Source: Lachnospiraceae bacterium (GTDB lineage: Bacteria; Bacillota_A; Clostridia; Lachnospirales; Lachnospiraceae). From it: a stretch of 13,779 bases of DNA. The notes beneath the pieces are model-generated. The model saw nothing but the letters and a program-made list of their open reading frames with translations, did not search any database and was not told the origin of the DNA. Shown piece after piece: positions 1 through 7,636 of the stretch; the stretch's first letter is position 1; each line of letters begins with the position of its first letter. Location: the NCBI GenBank assembly GCA_009774655.1, contig VSOD01000066.1, positions 1 to 13,779 on the forward strand, given 5' to 3'. Both the position numbers and the translations under genes were made by a program.

Positions 1-10
1 TGTTGGATAA

Positions 11-829
11 CAGCCTGTTAACTCAGCAATACTTCCGGTTCCTGCCTATACCCAGACCCCGCCCGTCCTGCGGGAGGAGTACGGCACACTGGACTTTCAC
101 GAGCTGGTGCACTTCATTCCGCTGTCTGTCTGGAAAGAGATAGAAGAGCAGATCGGCGGCGCACAGCAGGAGATGTATCTGAGGATTTTGGCGCAGGAAG
201 GAACTACGCCGGCAGAACTTGCGAAGATAGAGGTGCAGATATCCAAATTTTTGGAAGAAACGCCGGATATCAATAGAGCAGATGGAGAAAGAAGTAGAAC
301 CGCAGAATCAGAATCAAACGAAGAACACCAAAGAAGTGAACACTCCGCCGCATCCACAGGCCGCATTGAGATCGAGAACCGTCTCCGTGCGCTGCAGAAC
401 AACGAGCGGATGTTTACCGGCATGAAGGCGGTCTTAAGTGTCTTCTGTATTCTGCTGGCGACTATCGGCATCGGCAATGTCTTCTCCAACACGCTGGGCT
501 TTATGCGTCAGAGAAGGCGGGAATTTGCCCGCTATCTGTCCATCGGCCTGACACCGCTGGGGATGTGGAAGATCTTTTGTATAGAAGCGCTGGTCATTGC
601 GGGGCGTCCGGTGCTTGTGGCGTTGCCCGTTACCGTCTTTGGAGTGATTCTTTTTATCAAGGCAAGTTATCTGGAGCCGATGCTTTTTATAAGAGAAGCG
701 CCGTTTGTGCCAATCGCATTCTTTATCCTGGTCATCTTCGGGTTTGTGGGGCTGGCGTACTGGCTGGGCGCGAAACGGTTACTGGACAGCAGTCTGGCGG
801 AAGCGCTGCGGGATGATACGGTGCTGTGA
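11..829 (+). pseudogene. C-terminal remnant of an FtsX-like ABC transporter permease
   Basis: The frame encodes the end of an FtsX-family permease, the membrane subunit of an ABC exporter or peptide-sensing transporter. Three hydrophobic segments (about nt 422-490, 584-660 and 704-772) match the last three membrane helices of the FtsX domain. The cytoplasmic stretch between the first two contains RQRRREFARYLSIGLTP, typical of the family, and the protein ends SLAEALRDDTVL. Family members usually have more than 600 residues, with an N-terminal helix and a large extracellular domain that are missing here. The frame is closed by TAA at 8-10. The first usable start, GTG at 107, has no ribosome binding site at proper distance, yet protein-like sequence extends upstream of it. 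I infer a nonsense or frameshift lesion near the left edge, or a sequencing error there. A charged stretch at nt 266-364 looks like an insertion. It has no functional link to flagella and simply marks the cluster border. Confidence 0.6.
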
Positions 830-848
830 AATAATGTTCGTCTCCCTC

Positions 849-875
849 TAAAGTCTCACCGGAATCATCCGATAA
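849..875 (+). promoter_or_regulatory. Sigma-28 (SigD/FliA) promoter of the flgM operon
   Basis: TAAAGTCT (849-856), an 11-base spacer, then TCCGATAA (868-875). This matches the sigma-28 consensus TAAAGTTT-N11-GCCGATAA with one mismatch in each box and exact spacing. Transcription would start near 882, giving a leader of about 34 bases before flgM. Known logic for the family: sigma-28 drives the gene of its own inhibitor, FlgM. Confidence 0.88.
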
Positions 876-901
876 AGTTAGTGAAGAGATTTATCACAGA
901 A

Positions 902-915
902 AGGAGGCGTCTCCT
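902..915 (+). promoter_or_regulatory. flgM ribosome binding site inside a short inverted repeat
   Basis: AGGAG (902-906) can pair with CTCCT (911-915) across a 4-base loop, directly before the ATG at 916. The strong Shine-Dalgarno AGGAGG (902-907) could therefore be partly hidden in a 5-bp hairpin. The pairing is seen in the sequence. Any role in holding down flgM translation is inference. Confidence 0.45.
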
Positions 916-1197
916 ATGCGTATAGAAGCTTATACACAGGTACAGCAGTTATACAACGCGACGAAACCAGCTAAATTACAGGGGAAGGCACACGTATCCG
1001 CTACCGACAGGATTCAGATTTCCAGTATCGGTAAGGATATCCAGATTGCCAAGAATGCGGTGGCAGCAGCGCCGGATATCAGAGAGGACGTGGTGGCGCC
1101 GATCAGGGCGGCCGTTACGAACGGGACATATCAGGTGAGTGCGGAGAGCTTTGCAGAGAAATTAATGCAGAAGTACGAGGAAATCGAAGGTCTGTAG
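916..1197 (+). CDS. flgM: FlgM, negative regulator of flagellin synthesis (anti-sigma-28)
   Basis: The 93-residue product is a typical small FlgM. Its disordered N-terminal third is followed by DRIQISSIGKDIQIAKNAV (residues 31-49) and a helical C-terminus (PIRAAVTNGTYQVSAESFAEKLM), the region that binds sigma-28 in this family. In the cytoplasm FlgM blocks sigma-28. Once the hook is finished it leaves through the flagellar export apparatus and late genes come on. The start ATG at 916 has AGGAGG eight bases upstream. It is first in an operon with flgN, two flgK genes, flgL, fliW and csrA, and is preceded by a sigma-28 promoter, so it should be feedback-controlled. The B. subtilis gene yvyF, which precedes flgM there, is absent. 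Identity is well supported by length, motif and context. Confidence 0.93.
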   Translation: MRIEAYTQVQQLYNATKPAKLQGKAHVSATDRIQISSIGKDIQIAKNAVAAAPDIREDVVAPIRAAVTNGTYQVSAESFAEKLMQKYEEIEGL

Positions 1198-1221
1198 ACA
1201 CAGTGAAGGAGAGAATATAAC

Positions 1222-1740
1222 GTGGCGAGTTTAATGGAAGTCTTGATTGATGTTTTAGAACAGGAAAATCAGGAGTACGAGAAGCTGTTAAGCCTGTCCA
1301 TGCGTAAAACTTCTGTCATTGTGTCGGAAGACCTGGCAGAATTAACTAAGATCACGGATGAGGAGCAGGTCATCGTAAGCAGGATCAATCATCTGGACAA
1401 CCAGAGATATGAGGCCGTTAGTGACATTGCGGATGTACTTAACAAGGATGTTGACAAACTTAAAATCGTCGATTTGATCAAGATGCTGGCAGGAAGAACG
1501 GAAGAGCAGGAGAAGCTGGCGGCAGTGTTTGACAGGCTGCGCGAGAACGTGCGCGGCGTGAAGCGGGCGAACGAGCAGAACGGAGAACTGATCCGGGATG
1601 CGCTTGAGCTGGTGCAGTTTAATATGAATGTTCTTCAGTCGATGAATAAGGCTCCGGAGTCTGCAAATTACAACAGGGGCGCTTACAATACCGGCGATAT
1701 GATCGGGACGAGTCATATGACTTTTGATGCGAAACAATAA
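1222..1740 (+). CDS. flgN: FlgN-type export chaperone for FlgK and FlgL
   Basis: The 172-residue, almost wholly helical protein has the pattern of the FlgN family: an N-terminal helix (LMEVLIDVLEQENQEYEKLLSLSMRKT), a middle segment with QVIVSRINHLDNQR, and a C-terminal helix EQNGELIRDALELVQFNMNVLQSM followed by a polar tail. FlgN keeps the hook-filament junction proteins FlgK and FlgL soluble and delivers them to the export gate. Its position directly before two flgK genes fits this role, as with yvyG in B. subtilis. The start is GTG at 1222, with GAAGGAGAG about nine bases upstream. The ATG at 1234 is in frame but sits farther from that site. It lies 24 bases after flgM and 20 before flgK, so it is surely co-transcribed with them. 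Confidence 0.85.
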   Translation: MASLMEVLIDVLEQENQEYEKLLSLSMRKTSVIVSEDLAELTKITDEEQVIVSRINHLDNQRYEAVSDIADVLNKDVDKLKIVDLIKMLAGRTEEQEKLAAVFDRLRENVRGVKRANEQNGELIRDALELVQFNMNVLQSMNKAPESANYNRGAYNTGDMIGTSHMTFDAKQ

Positions 1741-1760
1741 TTGTTAAGGACGGTGGAATT

Positions 1761-3413
1761 ATGTCATTAATGGGAAGCCTTTGGACGGGCGTATCAGGAT
1801 TACAGTCTTCAAATAACGCGCTGAATACGACGGCGCATAACATGTCGAATCTGGACACCGAGGGGTATACCAGACAGCAGGTCGCACAGGGCACCAGACC
1901 TTATGTGACGATCTCTACAGGTAGACCTAATTGGCAGCAGATCGGTCTCGGTGTCAATTATACCCTAACAAGACAGGAAAGAGATTATTTTATGGATCTG
2001 AACTATCGTCGCGAGTCGGGACGGAGCGCTTATTATGATGTGGCGACAAGCACGATGGAAGAGGTAGAATATATATTGGGCGAATCCAATGAGGGCCATG
2101 AGTTCTCGGAGTCGCTCTCTAATTTCTGGACGGCAATTCAGGAGCTGAGCAAGGATCCGACAAGTTCTGTGAACCAGAATCTGTTCGTGACCAGAGCGCA
2201 TGAGTTTACGACACGCGCGTCAGCTGTTTATACCAGCCTGTGCCAGTATCAGGACAATCTGAACAGGTCGATAGTCAAGGAAGTTAACAATATCAATAAA
2301 TATGCGCAGGAGATCGAGGATCTCAACCAGCGGATCATAGCCGTCGAGGCCGGCAAGGAACATGCCAACGATCTGCGTGACCGCAGGAATCTGCTTCTTG
2401 ATAAGCTGGCGCAGCTGGGTAATATCAGCTATAAGGAGGATGCGACCGGCTATGTGAGCGTCAGGTTCGAGGACGTGGATCTTGTCAAAGGCGGCCTGGT
2501 GAACAAGATGGAGCTGTATACGGATCCCCAGACCGGTTTCTATACACCTTACTGGAAGATGCTGGCGAACTATTCCTATGATGAGAAAGGCAATCCGGTG
2601 GTTACGGAAGAGGATATCCGCGCGGCGAAGGTGTTTGACCTGAGCAGGACGATTTCTTCCGAGCTGAATACGGATATCGGTTCTCTGAAAGGAATGCTTC
2701 TGGCAAGGGGCGACCACAGAGCGACTTATAAAGAGATCAAGGATTATCCGCCGGGTTCGGATCCGAATGACCCGACGCAGAAAGTGGACGGCTGGTATAA
2801 TAAGAACGTGGCGCAGTCCATCGTTATGAATATACAGGCGGAGTTTGACCAGCTGATTCATATCGTAACGACGACGATCAACGACATTCTGGCGGAAGCG
2901 GCGGAGAAAGCCGCAGAGGACGGCAACCCGAATTATATGCGGGATGAGAACGGCAACCCCTGGCAGCTGTTTGTCAAGACGATAGAAGGTGACGACTGGA
3001 CCACATCCAATATGACGGTCAACACCGTGCTGCGTCAGAATCCTTCTCTGTTATCCTTCCGGTTGTCGGAGCACTCCGAGGATAATGCGACAGTCGAGAA
3101 ATTGAAAGCAGCTTTTGAAGCGAAGATATATACTTTGAATCCCAACGTACAGACGCCGGTCGGCTTTACCGACTATTATAAGAACCTGGTATCGCAGGTG
3201 GCCAACGGCGGTTCGGTATTCAGGCTGATTCAGGAGAACCAGACAATGACTACGGACGCGATTTTTTATGCGAGAGAGCAGGTGGTGGGAGTTTCTTCCG
3301 ATGAAGAGCTGACCAGCATGATCAAATTCCAGAACGCGTACAATGCGTCCAGCCGTTATATCAACGTGGTCAGCGAGATGCTGGAGCATCTGGTAACTGC
3401 GTTGGGAAGATAG
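1761..3413 (+). CDS. flgK: FlgK, hook-filament junction protein 1 (HAP1), copy 1
   Basis: The 550-residue product forms, in this family, the first ring of hook-filament junction protein outside the cell. The N-terminus SLWTGVSGLQSSNNALNTTA, continuing to NMSNLDTEGYTRQQV (residues 6-41), is the conserved axial-protein D0/D1 helix. The C-terminal 41 residues (510-550, GVSSDEELTSMIKFQNAYNA...) form the matching helix that packs against it. The central part is the variable surface-exposed D2 region. There is no signal peptide, as expected for type III flagellar export. Only one cysteine is present (residue 161). The start ATG at 1761 has AAGGACGGTGG upstream. It ends 13 bases before a second, divergent flgK, so two junction proteins are made from one message. 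FlgN, encoded just before, is the likely chaperone. Confidence 0.93.
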   Translation: MSLMGSLWTGVSGLQSSNNALNTTAHNMSNLDTEGYTRQQVAQGTRPYVTISTGRPNWQQIGLGVNYTLTRQERDYFMDLNYRRESGRSAYYDVATSTMEEVEYILGESNEGHEFSESLSNFWTAIQELSKDPTSSVNQNLFVTRAHEFTTRASAVYTSLCQYQDNLNRSIVKEVNNINKYAQEIEDLNQRIIAVEAGKEHANDLRDRRNLLLDKLAQLGNISYKEDATGYVSVRFEDVDLVKGGLVNKMELYTDPQTGFYTPYWKMLANYSYDEKGNPVVTEEDIRAAKVFDLSRTISSELNTDIGSLKGMLLARGDHRATYKEIKDYPPGSDPNDPTQKVDGWYNKNVAQSIVMNIQAEFDQLIHIVTTTINDILAEAAEKAAEDGNPNYMRDENGNPWQLFVKTIEGDDWTTSNMTVNTVLRQNPSLLSFRLSEHSEDNATVEKLKAAFEAKIYTLNPNVQTPVGFTDYYKNLVSQVANGGSVFRLIQENQTMTTDAIFYAREQVVGVSSDEELTSMIKFQNAYNASSRYINVVSEMLEHLVTALGR

Positions 3414-3426
3414 AAGAGGTGAGCCT

Positions 3427-5277
3427 ATGTCATCAACATTTTTTGGTTTGGAAATTGCCGCATCGGGACTGCGGGCAGCGAACGCGGCCCTCAACACGAC
3501 GGCTAACAATATAAGTAATGCAAGTACGGCTGGTTACAGCCGTCAGGAAGTAAAGCAGGAAGCCATGAACCCGCTCCGTGTATTTGCTACCTATGGCTGT
3601 GCGGGCGCCGGCGTCAACACGCTGGCCATCGAGCGGATCCGTGACAGCTTCTACGACCAGAAGTTCCGTGAGAACGAGACGAAGCTCGGAGAGTTCGACA
3701 CGAAGGCTTACTACTGTAAGATGATCGAAGAGTATCTGACCGACGACGGCAAGACCGGATTCAAGTCGATCTTCGATGACCTGGGTGAGGCACTGCAGGA
3801 GATCACGAAGAATGCCAGCAGTGATTCCACCAAGAGCGCTTTTATCTCGACAGCCAAGAGTATGGCGGACTACTTCAACAATATGTACGGCGATCTGCAG
3901 AATCTGCAGGCGGACGTCAACGATGAGATCAAGATCCGTGTTGACCATATCAATTCCATCGCGCAGGATCTGGCGACGGTCAACAAGCAGATCAATCTGA
4001 TAGAGATCAACGGGCCGGTGGCCAATGAGCTGCGGGATAAGAGGGATCTGCTGATCGACGAGCTGTCGGCGATCGTGAATGTGGATGTGACGGAAGAGCC
4101 GATCTACGATCAGACGGGGAATGAGACAGGCGCATACCGCTGTATCGTGCGGATCGCAGGCGGGCAGATCCTGGTTGACCAGAATGAATACAATCAGCTC
4201 GAATGCGTGGCCCGCACTTCCGACGAGAAAGTGAATCAGACGGATATTGACGGTCTGTATGACATCCGCTGGACACACGGTCCGGAGTTTGGTTTATATA
4301 ATGCATCCATGACAGGTGCCTTAAAAGGCCTGATCGAGATGCGTGACGGTAATAACGGAGAGTATTTCCGAGGTACGACTTCGGAGGTCATCTACAGCGG
4401 TGATACGAGCAAAGTTACCATCAAGACGGAAGATGCCTATCTGAGCACAATGATGAAATGTAATCTGTCCGATACGGGCGGCGTGATCAATATCGGCAAC
4501 CAGCTGTATTATTATACGGACTGGAGCTATAACGGAGACGGCGAATATACCTTTACGATCGACAATCTGAAAAGCGAAGAGCCGATCACGGCGGTCAAGA
4601 ATTACAAGTCAGCAACGGTCGGCGATGATGTGAGATATCAGGGTGTTCCCTACTACATGCAGCAGATGAATGAGTGGGTTCGTGAGTTTACCAAGAAGGT
4701 GAACGATATCTTTACGGACGGTCTTACGGCGGCAGGCGATGATGCCGGTATTCTGTTTACGGCCCAGAAGCCGAAGCAGGACGGCCAGTATACGGAAGAC
4801 CAGCTGAATGATTCCGCGCAGAACGGCAAGGGCTATTACTATATGACGGCGGGCAATCTGGAAATCCTGGACGCGCTGATGAAGGACGCTTCCCTGCTGG
4901 GAACGAGAGGCCGGACGATCGACGAAAATGGCAATGAGCAGATAGACGGTGTGGAGCAGTGTGAACAGGTCAAGAAAGTGATCTCCATGATGAGCGACAA
5001 GAACCAGTTCAGTTTCCGTGGAAGAGATGCAGGCGGGTTCCTGGAGTGCGTATTGTCAGACGCGGCTTTAAATGCCAGCAATGCCAATATTTTCTATGCG
5101 ACCTATCTGAGTCTGGAGACCAATATTGACAACCAGAGAATTTCCATCTCCGGCGTTGATGAAGATGAGGAAGCGGTAAACCTTGTGAAATACCAGAATT
5201 CTTATACACTGGCTTCCAAGATGATCTCGGTTCTGACAGAGATTTACGACAGACTGATCCTGCAGACCGGTGTCTAA
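3427..5277 (+). CDS. flgK: FlgK paralogue, hook-filament junction protein, copy 2 (cysteine-rich)
   Basis: The 616-residue protein has the same architecture as its neighbour: N-terminal GLRAANAALNTTANNISNAS running into TAGYSRQEV (residues 14-42), and a C-terminal helix from GVDEDEEAVNLVKYQNSYTL to the end (576-616). It is divergent from copy 1 and about 66 residues longer. Unusually for an exported axial protein it has seven cysteines, at residues 58, 97, 239, 260, 345, 512 and 541, against one in copy 1 and none in FliD. AGAGGTGA (3415-3422) and the 13-base gap after the copy 1 stop suggest translational coupling. The two copies may build different junction layers, or one may work as a specialised FlgE/FlgK-type adaptor. 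The sequence does not decide this. FlgK identity is firm; its separate role is unknown. Confidence 0.9.
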   Translation: MSSTFFGLEIAASGLRAANAALNTTANNISNASTAGYSRQEVKQEAMNPLRVFATYGCAGAGVNTLAIERIRDSFYDQKFRENETKLGEFDTKAYYCKMIEEYLTDDGKTGFKSIFDDLGEALQEITKNASSDSTKSAFISTAKSMADYFNNMYGDLQNLQADVNDEIKIRVDHINSIAQDLATVNKQINLIEINGPVANELRDKRDLLIDELSAIVNVDVTEEPIYDQTGNETGAYRCIVRIAGGQILVDQNEYNQLECVARTSDEKVNQTDIDGLYDIRWTHGPEFGLYNASMTGALKGLIEMRDGNNGEYFRGTTSEVIYSGDTSKVTIKTEDAYLSTMMKCNLSDTGGVINIGNQLYYYTDWSYNGDGEYTFTIDNLKSEEPITAVKNYKSATVGDDVRYQGVPYYMQQMNEWVREFTKKVNDIFTDGLTAAGDDAGILFTAQKPKQDGQYTEDQLNDSAQNGKGYYYMTAGNLEILDALMKDASLLGTRGRTIDENGNEQIDGVEQCEQVKKVISMMSDKNQFSFRGRDAGGFLECVLSDAALNASNANIFYATYLSLETNIDNQRISISGVDEDEEAVNLVKYQNSYTLASKMISVLTEIYDRLILQTGV

Positions 5278-5331
5278 GACGACAGAGTACTCACAGGCGA
5301 AGCAATATGATGGAAAAGAGGATGATAAGCC

Positions 5332-6852
5332 ATGAGAATGACAAATAAGATCATGCGGAATAATTCGCTGTATAATATCAATCAGACTAAGATCATGGAA
5401 GATAAGCTGACGAATCAGATGACCAACCAGAGCAAGATCGTGCGGCCTTCCGATGATCCGGTGGTGGCGATCCGTGCGCTGCGTCTGCGCAGTAATGTGA
5501 CCAGCGTGACGCAGTATCATGACAAGAATGCGGCGGACGCCGATCAGTGGCTGACGGTAACGGCGGACGCGCTCGCGACGATCGATTCTGTATTGAAGAA
5601 TCTGTATGAGCAGGCGACAGGAGCAGCCAACAAATATGAGACTTCGGAAGATTTAAGTATCATTCTGGAGCAGATGAAATCCCTGACGAAGGAGTTTTAC
5701 GCCAGCGGTAATGTGGATTATGCGGGTCGTTATGTGTTCTCCGGTTTCCGGACGGATACGGCGATCACGTTCTCGGCGGAGGATATCGCGCAGATGAAGA
5801 AACATCCGGTGTCCTACAATCTTACGGAGAGCATCGGTTATGAAAGCATCAGCACCATCAACTACACGGATTTCAGCGTGCTGGATAAGGGACTTCCTGC
5901 GGGAGCTGCGGCCACGGAGAGCTACGAGCAGTATGTGACCAACACCACGATGTACCGTTTCCGGCTGGCCTATAATGATATAGACAGCAAGGATGAGAAC
6001 GGCAACCCCAAGCTGCCGACTCTGACGCAGAACGGGACAGCGCTTAACAATATCACGTCTTATGCGACGGCGGAGGATGCCTACAAGGCAGTTGCCGACG
6101 GTACGGAGAAGGGGATCGCGTTTGTTGCCGGCACAGGCGAACTGGTATTCAGCAAGGATTTCTACGAGAATCAGTTCAAAGAAGGCGACAGGTTTGAAGT
6201 CAACTACGACAAGAGCAACTGGAAAGAGGGTGACATTAATCCCGTTCACTACTTCCCCTGCACGGAGACGAAGGATGACGGCCAGCAGATCATCTATAAT
6301 AAGGTGAAGGAAGACCAGGATATTTATTACGACGTAGGTTTCAACCAGAAGATCCAGGTCAACACCGTGACGACAGAGGTCTTTACCCACGATGTGCAAA
6401 GAGACATGGACGATTTCTATTCCCAGAGTCTGCAGCAGCTGAAAGCGATCGAGACCAAGATCAGCGATCTTGAGAAGAAGATGCAGGATCTGCCGGAGGA
6501 CAGTGCGGCTTATCAGGAACTGTCCCTGCAGATGGAAGGCGCCAAGAAGGCGGATTCCTACATCCGCGAGAATATCCAGAAGAAATTCGAGAACCAGATC
6601 ACGAAGTATCAGAAATACCGCGATGACAACGATCTGGCGATCACCAACAACGCGACGAGAGGAAGCCGTCTGGATCTGATCACAGAAAGACTTTCCAGCC
6701 AGAAGGCAACCTTTAAGGAGCTGCAGACAGACAATGAGGGGATTGATATTACCCAGGTTGCAGTAGAGTTATCCAGTGCGGAGCTGACCTATCAGGCGGC
6801 GCTGATGGCTACCGGTAAGATCATGCAGACCAATTTGATGAACTATATCTAA
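5332..6852 (+). CDS. flgL: FlgL, hook-filament junction protein 3 (HAP3)
   Basis: The N-terminus MRMTNKIMRNNSLYNINQTK, then KIVRPSDDPVVAIRALRLRS (residues 35-54) and AGRYVFSGFRTDT (131-143), is diagnostic of FlgL, the junction protein to which flagellin attaches. The C-terminus GIDITQVAVELSSAELTYQA, ending LMNYI, is the flagellin-like D0/D1 helix. At 506 residues it is far longer than the roughly 300 usual for FlgL. The extra length is mainly in residues 142-340, a predicted outward-facing domain, and in a charged coiled-coil region at about 360-450 (KAIETKISDLEKKMQDLPED). The start ATG at 5332 follows AGAGGATGAT. It has one cysteine, near residue 309. It is co-transcribed with the flgK genes, and a large RNA hairpin lies just after its stop. 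Confidence 0.92.
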   Translation: MRMTNKIMRNNSLYNINQTKIMEDKLTNQMTNQSKIVRPSDDPVVAIRALRLRSNVTSVTQYHDKNAADADQWLTVTADALATIDSVLKNLYEQATGAANKYETSEDLSIILEQMKSLTKEFYASGNVDYAGRYVFSGFRTDTAITFSAEDIAQMKKHPVSYNLTESIGYESISTINYTDFSVLDKGLPAGAAATESYEQYVTNTTMYRFRLAYNDIDSKDENGNPKLPTLTQNGTALNNITSYATAEDAYKAVADGTEKGIAFVAGTGELVFSKDFYENQFKEGDRFEVNYDKSNWKEGDINPVHYFPCTETKDDGQQIIYNKVKEDQDIYYDVGFNQKIQVNTVTTEVFTHDVQRDMDDFYSQSLQQLKAIETKISDLEKKMQDLPEDSAAYQELSLQMEGAKKADSYIRENIQKKFENQITKYQKYRDDNDLAITNNATRGSRLDLITERLSSQKATFKELQTDNEGIDITQVAVELSSAELTYQAALMATGKIMQTNLMNYI

Positions 6853-6859
6853 GAGACAG

Positions 6860-6918
6860 CGGCAGCAGGTAACGGGCTGACCATGAAAATGGTTTTGATG
6901 ACCGTGTATCTGCTGCCG
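6860..6918 (+). promoter_or_regulatory. Long RNA hairpin with GAAA tetraloop between flgL and fliW
   Basis: CGGCAGCAG (6860-6868) pairs perfectly with CTGCTGCCG (6910-6918). The stem continues through G6869-U6909, U6870-A6908 and A6871-U6907, a one-base bulge at G6906, then A6872-U6905, C6873-G6904, G6874-C6903 and G6875-C6902. That makes 15 Watson-Crick pairs plus one G-U. Inside its loop, ACCAT (6880-6884) and ATGGT (6889-6893) form a second stem closed by a GAAA tetraloop. No run of T follows, so it is not a normal intrinsic terminator. It could stabilise or process the mRNA, or control fliW-csrA expression; the function is inference. Confidence 0.75.
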
Positions 6919-6943
6919 TATTTAAGAGAGGAAGGTTAAGACT

Positions 6944-7399
6944 ATGCAGATTACGACAAAAGTGTTTGGCGAGATCACAGTGGATGACGATAAGCTCATA
7001 TATTTTCCGAAAGGGATCATCGGCTTTCCGGATCTGAAGGATTTTGCGCTGATCCATGACGAGGAGAAGGGATCGGACTCCATTCACTGGCTGCAGTCCA
7101 TCCAGGAGCCTGCTTTTGCGATGCCGGTCATGGATCCGCTGCTCGTATGCCCGGATTATAATCCCGAGGCGGACGACGAACTGCTGAATAACCTTGGTGA
7201 GATCAAGCCGGATGACCTGCTTGTGCTCGTGACCGTGACGGTGCCCAGTGATCTGACACAGATGTCAGTAAATCTGAAAGGCCCGATCGTGATCAATGCC
7301 GGGGAGAGAAAAGCGATACAGGTTATCGCGGAAGGCGATACCTATCAGGTAAAATTCCCGATCTATGATATCTTAAACAAGAAGAAAGCAGGTGAGTAG
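6944..7399 (+). CDS. fliW: FliW, flagellar assembly factor and CsrA antagonist
   Basis: The 151-residue protein carries the FliW pattern: ITTKVFGEITVDDDKLIYFPKGIIGFPDLKDFAL at the N-terminus, PVMDPLLVCPDY in the middle, and DLLVLVTVTVPSD with MSVNLKGPIVINAGERKAIQVI toward the end. In B. subtilis FliW binds either flagellin or CsrA. When flagellin is exported, free FliW binds CsrA and relieves repression of hag translation. Its length is normal (about 145-155). The ATG at 6944 has GAGAGGAAGG (6926-6935) upstream and a large RNA hairpin before that. The stop TAG touches the csrA ATG with no base between, which ties the synthesis of the two partners together. Confidence 0.94.
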   Translation: MQITTKVFGEITVDDDKLIYFPKGIIGFPDLKDFALIHDEEKGSDSIHWLQSIQEPAFAMPVMDPLLVCPDYNPEADDELLNNLGEIKPDDLLVLVTVTVPSDLTQMSVNLKGPIVINAGERKAIQVIAEGDTYQVKFPIYDILNKKKAGE

Positions 7400-7618
7400 A
7401 TGTTAGCTTTATCCAGAAAAAAGAACGAAGCGCTGGTGATCAACAATAACGTGGAGATCACGGTGCTGGAGATCAAAGGCGAACAGGTGAAGCTGGGCAT
7501 CAGCGCTCCCCGTGAAGTCCCGGTATACCGCAAGGAAGTCTATGTGCAGATACAGGATGCCAATCAGGAGTCTGTTGATGTGGCCGGTATTGAGGCACTG
7601 CAGAATCTGCTTGGATAA
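7400..7618 (+). CDS. csrA: CsrA, RNA-binding translational regulator
   Basis: The 72-residue protein is a typical Gram-positive CsrA: MLALSRKKNEALVINNNVEI at the start (beta-1 with Leu4, part of the RNA-binding face), GEQVKLGISAPREVPVYRKEVY (residues 27-48) including Arg44, known to be key for RNA contact, and Asn55, the residue reported to be needed for FliW control of B. subtilis CsrA. The C-terminus is about 11 residues longer than in E. coli, as is common in FliW-dependent forms. CsrA dimers bind GGA motifs, often over ribosome binding sites. Its AGGTGAG site lies within the last codons of fliW and its ATG follows the fliW stop directly. A strong terminator follows. Its usual target, the flagellin message, is not in this window. 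Confidence 0.95.
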   Translation: MLALSRKKNEALVINNNVEITVLEIKGEQVKLGISAPREVPVYRKEVYVQIQDANQESVDVAGIEALQNLLG

Positions 7619-7636
7619 CAGAATAACGACAGAAAA

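Noticed and set aside
2220..4278. Long minus-strand open frames opposite the flgK genes (2220-2861 and 3433-4278).
   Set aside because: They are rich in Ile, Arg, His and Leu in the way expected for antisense shadows of coding DNA, lack ribosome binding sites and show no recognisable domain.
6895..6924. TTGATG and TATTTA before fliW as an internal promoter.
   Set aside because: The -10 match is poor and both boxes lie in or next to the RNA hairpin, which explains the sequence better.
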